Source: Chrysosporum bergii ANA360D (GTDB lineage Bacteria > Cyanobacteriota > Cyanobacteriia > Cyanobacteriales > Nostocaceae). Taken from it: DNA of 64,000 nt. The stretch is from NCBI RefSeq assembly GCF_029891735.1, contig NZ_JANQDH010000058.1:1-64000 (forward strand), in the 5' to 3' direction. The notes beneath the pieces are model-generated. The model saw nothing but the letters and a program-made list of their open reading frames with translations, searched no databases and was not told the origin of the DNA. Position numbers and translations under genes: made by a program. Positions 27,578 to 34,568 of this stretch are shown one piece after another (the first letter of the stretch is position 1; the number at the start of each line of letters is the position of its first letter).

Positions 27578-29278
27578 TTAACGAACTAAGTTAGGCGGAA
27601 ATTTAACATCATAATCTTGATCCTGATAAACCACTTTCCCACCTACAAGAGTTGCTAAAGGTTTTAAATCTAAAATTTCCTCTTCCGGTACAGTTAAATA
27701 ATCCCCCGAAAGAATGACGATATCTGCTAGTTTTCCCGGCTCAATCGATCCCTTAATAGATTCTTCAAAGGTTAGATAGGCAGAGTTTAGGGTATACATT
27801 TGTAAAGCTTGTTGACGGCTTACTGCGTGTTCGGGACCGATTAACCCCCATTTTTTAGTCTGTCTGCTGACAAAAAAGTATATTCCTTCAAATGGACTAG
27901 CGGGTATTTTAGAATAATCACTCCCTCCAGCCACCATAATCCCAGCATCTAGCCATTCTTTAGCCGGGAACAGATGAGCAGCCCGTTCTGCACTATGATA
28001 CAGTGCAAAAACCGGGTAGTACATATAGGGATGATACTGCATCGCCACGACTAAATCCATACCTTTAACTCGTTCGATATGGCGTGATTGACCATAATGG
28101 GCATGATCTAGCACCCAGCGTTTACCTTTGAGAGAAGCAACTTGATCAGCAGCAGCAAAAGCATCTAGCAAAATATCTACTGCCACATCCCCTCCTGCGT
28201 GTACAAGAGGTCGCCAACCTAGCTTGTTGAGGGTAATACAAATTTGGTTAAGTTTATCACAGGATAGACGCTGAATACCTCGGTAGTTAACTTGACCTTC
28301 TCCTACTAGGGGAAGGGTAGAGTAAGACCAACTATTGAGCATTCCATCAGTGGATTGATCGACCCAGAGTTCGCTTACTCCATTCACTCTGAGCCATTCA
28401 TCCCCGAAGGGGGGGCGAATTCCCCAGCTTCCTAGCTCTTTTTCCAGTTCTTCCACGGATAAGTTAACATGATCGACATTAACATCCATTGCTATCCGCA
28501 ATGTGAGTGCCTGATTTTGCCAGAGTCGCTGATAGGCGACCATTTCATATGGTTGTAGTGAAGGGTTGCGAATGCTAGTAATTCCGGCTGAGTTAGCTAA
28601 ACGCTGGGCCCAAAGAACTGCCGTGTAAAGCTGATCCTCTGTGAATACCCCGATATCACCAGTTGCACTAGAGCCTTTTGAGAGGAGTAACCGTTGAGCA
28701 GTCCCCGCAAAGACTCCGGTTAATTCCCCGGTCTCAGGATCTCGCCCAATCATGCCTTTGGTGGGGTTGGGGAGGTCTTTAGTAATGCCGCATAATTCCA
28801 TCATCCTTGTATTGGTGTGGCGGCCATCTTCAAAGGTGAGAACCACCGGGTTATTCGGACAAGCTCGATCAAGTTCTGCTAAGGTGGGCGTTCTCCCTTC
28901 ATCTAATAACTCGGCTGCACAACCAGCATTGCTGATAATTACCTCTCCTGGACCTAGTTCTTTGGCTTTTGCTAGCAGTGCGTCTATGATTTGCGGGACG
29001 GAGGTAAATTGATCTAAACGAATTCCATTGTAGGCACGGGCTGCCCGGTTCATAAAGTGATGATGGGAATCATTAAAACCAGGAATTACAGTTTTTCCGT
29101 TCAGGTTGACCTGAGTGGTATTGTCGCTGGCGAATCTGCTAATGGACTGATCGGAACCGACAGCCAGAATTTTGTGATCTTGAATAGCAACGGCTTGTTG
29201 AATGGAAAAATCTGGATCTACGGTCAAAATCTTGCCGTTGTAGAAAACCAAATCCGCTTGGCTGTCAGTTCTTAACAT
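27578..29278 (-). CDS. amidohydrolase, YtcJ/NfdA-like, metal site intact
   Basis: A 566-residue Amidohydro_3 (YtcJ-like) metal-dependent hydrolase. All expected ligands are present: His72-x-His74 in 'NDSHHHF', His360 in 'LVHAGGD', His392 in 'LDHAHYGQ', Asp454 in 'GGSDYSKIP'. The family includes N-substituted formamide deformylase (NfdA), so removing the formyl group left by an upstream IDO is a reasonable hypothesis, not shown. AGGAG lies 8 nt before the ATG at 29278. It follows the Rossmann protein by 58 bp in the leftward cluster. The paralogue at 16080 has lost these ligands. Confidence 0.88.
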   Translation of the reverse strand: MLRTDSQADLVFYNGKILTVDPDFSIQQAVAIQDHKILAVGSDQSISRFASDNTTQVNLNGKTVIPGFNDSHHHFMNRAARAYNGIRLDQFTSVPQIIDALLAKAKELGPGEVIISNAGCAAELLDEGRTPTLAELDRACPNNPVVLTFEDGRHTNTRMMELCGITKDLPNPTKGMIGRDPETGELTGVFAGTAQRLLLSKGSSATGDIGVFTEDQLYTAVLWAQRLANSAGITSIRNPSLQPYEMVAYQRLWQNQALTLRIAMDVNVDHVNLSVEELEKELGSWGIRPPFGDEWLRVNGVSELWVDQSTDGMLNSWSYSTLPLVGEGQVNYRGIQRLSCDKLNQICITLNKLGWRPLVHAGGDVAVDILLDAFAAADQVASLKGKRWVLDHAHYGQSRHIERVKGMDLVVAMQYHPYMYYPVFALYHSAERAAHLFPAKEWLDAGIMVAGGSDYSKIPASPFEGIYFFVSRQTKKWGLIGPEHAVSRQQALQMYTLNSAYLTFEESIKGSIEPGKLADIVILSGDYLTVPEEEILDLKPLATLVGGKVVYQDQDYDVKFPPNLVR

Positions 29279-29336
29279 CTGTGAGACTCCTTATTTAAAA
29301 TATCGGGGTTGAAGATTGTACATAATTTCTAGAAGA

Positions 29337-30446
29337 TCAAACTGGCAATTCTTGCTCTAATTTAGTCCGCAGATCAATGATTTCTTGGCAAATAGGATCA
29401 ATATCCTGAGCATAAAACCCTTGTGCCAATGAAGGGGCAAACTCCATCAATTTTTCGCAGGCCGTGGTACTAAAGGCAGAAAAACCATTTTCATCAATGA
29501 TGGCAGCACCCATATCATAACCCCCTTGTTTATTGAGGGCGATCGCTTCCTCTTCTGTACAGTCAGCTGGAAGATCAAGCTCAACTTTGCCATTTTGCAT
29601 AATTACCGGATAGCCACCTGGTAAACCATTTGGACCCGGTACATGAGTCATCACTGGTGTATTTCCCAGCAAAGCGGTGAGTACTTCTGCGCTATTTGTT
29701 CCCACCAATTCGTTGATAATCTTGCCTAAATCGTTGACTGAACGGAGATCATAGAAAGCATCAGCCAGGGTTTTTTCTGCATCAGGCACTTCTTTTCCAT
29801 CTATCCAAACTCTTGGTCCGTCTAAATCGGAGTGAGTTTTGCCGAGAATTTTAAAGTAATGATAAAGATGACCGATAATTTGTAATTTATGTTCGGGTTG
29901 GGGATAGCGCCATCGCATACAACCAGCAAACATGGCTACATTCCCGATCCCAGAAGTAATCGGTAGACCTAAATATTTGAGAATGGGATTGACATGATCT
30001 GGAAAACAAGCATTAACTAGAATAGGAGATGGATTCATCTGTTTCACAATAGCGGCTACCCGTTTCACCAGGGCAACTTGGGTAGGTACAATAATTGCAT
30101 TACCCGCCGCCCAGACAAGTTGTTTCCAGCGAGTGGGTGTTGATGCACCGAGAAAATCCCAGGGCGATTGCAGAGATGCGGTTTGAAAAATTAGACGGGG
30201 GGAATATTTAGCAATTTTGTCAGCTAAATCGTTTTCACTGTCCCAATCGATGGTATCACCAATAAAATTGACTCTATGATTCAAGGCACCGGACATGGCG
30301 TTAGCTAAGGCCACGACAATATCTACTCGGGATTTTGAACGACCCAGTACAGCGACTCTGATGGGTGCTGCTGACATCAAGGCCAACGCTCGGCAGGTTG
30401 TCTCACACACCGAACCTGAACCCATAATTAAAATGTCAAAGCTCAT
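29337..30446 (-). CDS. Rossmann-fold NAD(P)-binding oxidoreductase, unassigned
   Basis: A 369-residue protein with an N-terminal dinucleotide-binding strand and glycine turn ('ILIMGSGSVCETTCRALA', residues 4-21), then 'VAVLGRSKSRVD' as the second strand. The middle ('ILVNACFPDHVNPILKYLG', 'GIGNVAMFAG') loosely recalls the substrate domain of malate- or saccharopine-dehydrogenase-like enzymes. I cannot name the reaction. AGGAG lies 6 nt before the ATG at 30446. It follows the IDO gene by 28 bp, so it is probably translated from the same message and may act on an IDO-derived intermediate. Confidence 0.65.
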   Translation of the reverse strand: MSFDILIMGSGSVCETTCRALALMSAAPIRVAVLGRSKSRVDIVVALANAMSGALNHRVNFIGDTIDWDSENDLADKIAKYSPRLIFQTASLQSPWDFLGASTPTRWKQLVWAAGNAIIVPTQVALVKRVAAIVKQMNPSPILVNACFPDHVNPILKYLGLPITSGIGNVAMFAGCMRWRYPQPEHKLQIIGHLYHYFKILGKTHSDLDGPRVWIDGKEVPDAEKTLADAFYDLRSVNDLGKIINELVGTNSAEVLTALLGNTPVMTHVPGPNGLPGGYPVIMQNGKVELDLPADCTEEEAIALNKQGGYDMGAAIIDENGFSAFSTTACEKLMEFAPSLAQGFYAQDIDPICQEIIDLRTKLEQELPV

Positions 30447-30474
30447 TAATTTCTCCTGATCATAAGTAACAAAA

Positions 30475-31602
30475 TTATTGAATCACGAATTCAGATGTTT
30501 CTCTTCGTACTTGACCAAGAAAGCGTGTGATGTTAGTTCCGCTTGTTCCAGAGACACCAGCTTCTTTTTTCCTTGCCTGCTTTACGACATAATTAGCACT
30601 TATTTCTAGATGTTTTTTACGGAAAGCATCTAAAAGTTCGACGCTTTGATTGTATAACGCCTTTATTGTTAAGTAACCCTGTTTTTTGCTGAGAATATAT
30701 TCTCGCAAAGACGGTCTGGCTTCAAGGTCTGCGAGAAACTGACGATGCTTTAAAGGCATATAGTCACGCATTTTCCGCAAAAATTCGCCGCCTTGATTGT
30801 GATGGGTGATACTCAAGGCAATATCTAAGGTATGGAATAAAGAACTCTGAGCCGCACTAGCAGCGATCCACATTTGAGGTTCCTCGCTAACACCTTCATA
30901 GATAATGCCTGGTTCTTTCCAAGCATCCAGAATCGGACGTAACCGATTATAAAATATATAGGGATCGCATTTTTCCGGCAAACGGTTTAAGGTGGCGAGC
31001 ATTTTTTCCTGTGCGACTATGAGGCAGTGCAGATTCTGCTCTACAGCAACCACATCGTCATCAGCCATCGCCAACTGTATATCAACTATCGCCTTTACTG
31101 CTGGGCCACCGTGAGCCTCGATAACTACCATATCAAGATAAAACCAGTGTTCGTCTTGACTTCCTTGGTAGGAACGGGAAATTGCCAAGTTATCCAAATC
31201 TAGTGGCTCAGACTTGTCGATCCGAAACCAGTTGTAAAGCATCATGGAGAAATAAGTAAATACTGGGGGTAGCCCTACTTTTTTCGCTACATAGCACAGT
31301 GGCATGGCAAGGTTACGTGGTAGAACGGATGCCTGTTCTGTCTCACCCATAATATAAGCATTCGCCATGACCGAAAGCAATAGAAAAGCACGGTAAAGTT
31401 GGTCTTTGCTTTTTAGGGAAACTGGATCAATAATGGCCATTTTATCTATGATCTGACGTACTTTCCCAGCGGTCAGCAATGCAGGAATTTGGGCGCTTAT
31501 CGTTTCCCAAGCAGCAAAATCAGGTGGCAATTGTGTCAGAGGATCCTCTGAGGGGACAAAGCCACGCACTGGGTCAATTTCATAAGTAGATAAGTCAATC
31601 AT
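30475..31602 (-). CDS. indoleamine 2,3-dioxygenase family heme protein
   Basis: A 375-residue protein of normal IDO length. It shares human-IDO1-like blocks: 'FLRKMRDYMPLKHRQFL', 'ARPSLREYILSK', and a C-terminal 'SGTSGTNITRFLGQVRRET' matching the GTGGTD...VR.TTE region. The proximal heme ligand should be His331 in 'RKKHLEISANYV', matching His346 of human IDO1 ('SYHLQIV'). IDO opens the indole ring of tryptophan to N-formylkynurenine; some family members use other indoles. I start at ATG 31602 (MIDLSTYEI); a TTG at 31611 would add three residues. It is the first gene of the leftward cluster, upstream of the Rossmann and amidohydrolase genes. Confidence 0.9.
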   Translation of the reverse strand: MIDLSTYEIDPVRGFVPSEDPLTQLPPDFAAWETISAQIPALLTAGKVRQIIDKMAIIDPVSLKSKDQLYRAFLLLSVMANAYIMGETEQASVLPRNLAMPLCYVAKKVGLPPVFTYFSMMLYNWFRIDKSEPLDLDNLAISRSYQGSQDEHWFYLDMVVIEAHGGPAVKAIVDIQLAMADDDVVAVEQNLHCLIVAQEKMLATLNRLPEKCDPYIFYNRLRPILDAWKEPGIIYEGVSEEPQMWIAASAAQSSLFHTLDIALSITHHNQGGEFLRKMRDYMPLKHRQFLADLEARPSLREYILSKKQGYLTIKALYNQSVELLDAFRKKHLEISANYVVKQARKKEAGVSGTSGTNITRFLGQVRRETSEFVIQ

Positions 31603-31723
31603 GATTCTCAACTTTTATGGTTTTTTAATATTGTTGATCAGCTTGTTATTAAGGCTGATTGTGATTCTTATTGACTGATGTGCTGCTTTTTTGATTGCTT
31701 CAATGTATAATCCAGAATCTATA

Positions 31724-31846
31724 CTAGCACTTCTCCGCCGTTGTTGCTCTCTGATCAGGATGTTTCCCGTATTCATTGCGATAACAGTAAAGTTGAGAGA
31801 CGTACTTTTTCTCTTTAAAGTCGTGCCAATGCCCCGTGCCGACTAC
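31724..31846 (-). pseudogene. possible gene remnant cut by MITE copy 4
   Basis: An open stretch of 40 codons with a protein-like, aromatic-rich reading (GHWHDFKEKKYVSQLYCYRN...) that has no start codon and begins next to the repeat at 31857. A second frame (ATG 31776 to stop 31615, 53 residues) overlaps it, and only one, if either, can be real. The remaining DNA of the 506 bp gap 31612-32117 holds the repeat, a terminator and the leader of the IDO gene. Confidence 0.25.
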
Positions 31847-31856
31847 TTATATCTTA

Positions 31857-31958
31857 TATAGCATTTCTTAAACACGTGAGATACAAATTTAAATGCTCGT
31901 CTTGTATTGCCGGCTTCTTACCCGCTAAGTATGTAACTCACTTTGGCAAAATTCGCTA
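31857..31958. mobile_element. MITE-like repeat, copy 4
   Basis: Starts TATAGCATTTCTTAAACACG and ends TTTGGCAAAATTCGCTA, in the same orientation as copies 1 and 3. Read leftward the end gives TGCTATATAAG, extended -10-like, 255 nt upstream of the IDO gene. Confidence 0.8.
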
Positions 31959-31966
31959 CAACACAC

Positions 31967-31990
31967 AAAAAAGCCGTCCCAGAAGGACGA
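31967..31990 (-). terminator. rho-independent terminator of nrdJ
   Basis: Read leftward: a CGTCC/GGACG hairpin (31975-31979 with 31985-31989) followed directly by GCTTTTTTG. It lies about 130 bp after the nrdJ stop and separates nrdJ from the accessory cluster. A weaker imperfect hairpin (CCCGACTT/AAGCCGGG, 32090-32110) lies closer to the nrdJ stop. Confidence 0.65.
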
Positions 31991-32117
31991 GCTTGTAATC
32001 CTATTCTTTTGGTCATTGGTCAACGGTGATCAGACACAATTAAATCTACAGTATCAAAATTAATCATGTGTCCTGTTTGAGGATAGTTACCCGACTTTTG
32101 TGAAGCCGGGAATCTTT

Positions 32118-34415
32118 TTATCCCACAGGTGTTGCTGTTGGGAACATACATTTATCAGAATCGCAACCAGTAGGACCTGCTTCTGTTATTTCCCCAGAAT
32201 CATACTGAGTTAACGATAGGCAGAAGTCATCAGTCTTGCGTCGGTTTTTCACTTCTTGACTCAATCGGTAGTAGGTGAATTTGTCTATGGGTTCAAAAGG
32301 CATCCGGGGAAAAGACTGGAGGTCGTCAAACCGTGCCAGTAGAGCTGCTGAAATGTACCCTTGATTGTTATGGATACATTCATAAATCCGCTTACCTAGG
32401 GTTTCCACCTCGTGCGATCGCAACTCCAATGTAGCAGAAGTATTGTGTGTTGTGTACCACTGTTGAACCTGCATAAAGAAGTCAAACTGAGCCAAAGCAG
32501 AAAATTGAGAAATGTCTATGTCGTCTGCCCCCGGTAGGTCAGCCCAGGAAACAGCCACAGGAATTTCCACTAACCATTCAGATACACGCGGATCATGGGG
32601 GTCGTTGAGTAGTACTCCATTTTCATCTTTATCTGATTGAGATGGAATGACGTTATAGCCATAGTCGATGCAGGCTAAAGCCACAGGGTCATTTTTTCTG
32701 AAGGTGATGCGGCGGATAAATCTTTGAGCTTTGGGGGGATGCCAGCCTGGACTAGCACCAGTTAAAAGTGATTTTGTACCACTGGGTTGTACGGTAGTGC
32801 ATCGGTTGGGACGCTTCAAGTCATGGCGATCGCAATATTCCCAAACAACACGGTGTACAGTTTGTTTCCAAAAACTCAGATATTCTTGCTCTCGGCGTTT
32901 AAAGTTTTCTCCTTCTAGGCAGAGGGGTCGCCCTTCTTGCCACCATTTTAGCCAATCCACACCAAAAGCATGAACGAAAAAGTCAAACAGTCCCGTAAAA
33001 GACACACCCACAATAGGGTCTAGCTCCCGGCTCAGTTGATATCTAGGTTCACAGAAGCGATGGTGTAATAAAGCAGCCACTGACAAAGCGCCAGCAGTAA
33101 AAGCAGCCTCTTGCTCCTCAAAGTCATGGGGGTTGAGTCGGTTGAGGTGAACTTCCGAGAGATTGCAGTGAAAATTGTTGCCAATGATTTCACCACAAGG
33201 GTTAAGCCCATAACACGCTAAACGGTGGTTAATTTCTGCCTGCTCCATATCTGGATGAAATTGTTTAAACCAGAGGTTAATAGTTCCCTCTTGGTAACAT
33301 TGAATAAACTGGTTTTTTAGTGCTTGTGTTGGTAGGATATCGACGCTGGCTCTAGCAACGGCTTCTCCAGCCCACTGAATAGCACCTTCACCGCTAAAGT
33401 ATTGCTTACGCACTGCTTCTATACATTCCTGTTCAGTGGGTTTGTGGTGAAATACTCTGGTGTGGTTAGCCATACGGAGGGCATCCCGCTCCGGGTCAAT
33501 GCGCCAATTGCCGTCTGAGTCTTGTTGCCATAAATTATCTTTTGCTACAGATCCCAAGGCATCATTAGAGTTAAATTGTCTCATGCCCGCACTACGTCGG
33601 ATGTTGCCCGCGACTACGGTTATGGCTGCATGGTCGATGAGTAGGCAACATTCTACAGAGTTTAGTTGGCGACCAACAGCTTTATTGAGAATTTTGGCGC
33701 AGTTGTAATATAAGTCAGGTAGTTTCACTGGGTTAGCTACACCGCCAAAGCCTTTGAGACTTTCTCCTGCGGGTCTAACGTTGCTTAGATCCACGGATAC
33801 TTGTATGGGAGCGTTAAAACCATCATCTGATGATAGTTCTAGTATTTTTTGATAGGAGTCTACCCAGCCTTGTCTGCTGTCTCCTACTTCGATGGTGACG
33901 TGATGGCCGTTTATATTTACTATGGTTTGTTCTTGACGTTGATGTGAGGGTTTGGCACCAATCTGTTGTGTGATGCTGACGTTTAATTGATTGCGGATAA
34001 CGGGTAACTGACCGATATACTCCGGTTCTATTACAGCACCTGTACCACTTCCCATCATAGCTAAACTCATCATCAAGCCAAAACCTGCCCAGTCTGTGAG
34101 GTTGGTTGATGTACAGTTATATGCCCCGGAGAAGTTTTGATTTTGGTTGATCCAGTCTGTCCCTCCTACCCATAGCCAGCGACCACTGGGAAGTGCTTTT
34201 AAGTCGCGCTGCATACGCTCTATGATGGCTGTTTCAGCAGGTGTAAACTTGCCTAATTTACGTAGGTCTTGGATGGTGCGATCGCACACTTGAGACCATG
34301 ACTCGCGCCCGTGGGCTTTCTTCCGGCTATAGGTTCTAAAAAATACTGGGTTGGCGGTTGTGGCTTCTTCTGGAAATTCACTGAGATGTGATGGTTTATC
34401 TATGTTTTGCACCAT
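32118..34415 (-). CDS. nrdJ: adenosylcobalamin-dependent ribonucleoside-triphosphate reductase (class II)
   Basis: A 765-residue monomeric class II ribonucleotide reductase. It reduces NTPs to dNTPs using adenosylcobalamin. Supporting motifs are 'YNCTSTNLTDW' (first redox cysteine), 'CYGLNPCGEI' (active-site cysteines), 'TVQPSGTKSLLTGASPG', and the C-terminal swinging-arm pair in 'GCDSDKCMFP'. Some cyanobacterial nrdJ genes carry inteins; this one is uninterrupted. The ATG at 34415 gives MVQNIDKPS. It depends on B12, in line with the cobyrinate synthase gene at 7122. Confidence 0.96.
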   Translation of the reverse strand: MVQNIDKPSHLSEFPEEATTANPVFFRTYSRKKAHGRESWSQVCDRTIQDLRKLGKFTPAETAIIERMQRDLKALPSGRWLWVGGTDWINQNQNFSGAYNCTSTNLTDWAGFGLMMSLAMMGSGTGAVIEPEYIGQLPVIRNQLNVSITQQIGAKPSHQRQEQTIVNINGHHVTIEVGDSRQGWVDSYQKILELSSDDGFNAPIQVSVDLSNVRPAGESLKGFGGVANPVKLPDLYYNCAKILNKAVGRQLNSVECCLLIDHAAITVVAGNIRRSAGMRQFNSNDALGSVAKDNLWQQDSDGNWRIDPERDALRMANHTRVFHHKPTEQECIEAVRKQYFSGEGAIQWAGEAVARASVDILPTQALKNQFIQCYQEGTINLWFKQFHPDMEQAEINHRLACYGLNPCGEIIGNNFHCNLSEVHLNRLNPHDFEEQEAAFTAGALSVAALLHHRFCEPRYQLSRELDPIVGVSFTGLFDFFVHAFGVDWLKWWQEGRPLCLEGENFKRREQEYLSFWKQTVHRVVWEYCDRHDLKRPNRCTTVQPSGTKSLLTGASPGWHPPKAQRFIRRITFRKNDPVALACIDYGYNVIPSQSDKDENGVLLNDPHDPRVSEWLVEIPVAVSWADLPGADDIDISQFSALAQFDFFMQVQQWYTTHNTSATLELRSHEVETLGKRIYECIHNNQGYISAALLARFDDLQSFPRMPFEPIDKFTYYRLSQEVKNRRKTDDFCLSLTQYDSGEITEAGPTGCDSDKCMFPTATPVG

Positions 34416-34568
34416 AATTTTTGGATGTTAGCTTGTAGATAGATTATGACTATACGCCAACTGAATGTAGGATTAAAGATTGCCAAATTTTCCACTTTGC
34501 GCTATTAGTGGCGTAGTCAGTAAAAAATAAACCTACCACCGTAAAGGGTAGAATTGTAAAAATGTCTG

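Noticed and set aside
15900-31620. Cylindrospermopsin (cyr) or saxitoxin (sxt) cluster
   Set aside because: Amidohydrolases, a sulfotransferase and a dioxygenase recall these clusters, but the amidinotransferase and PKS/NRPS genes are absent and two IDO-type proteins are present.
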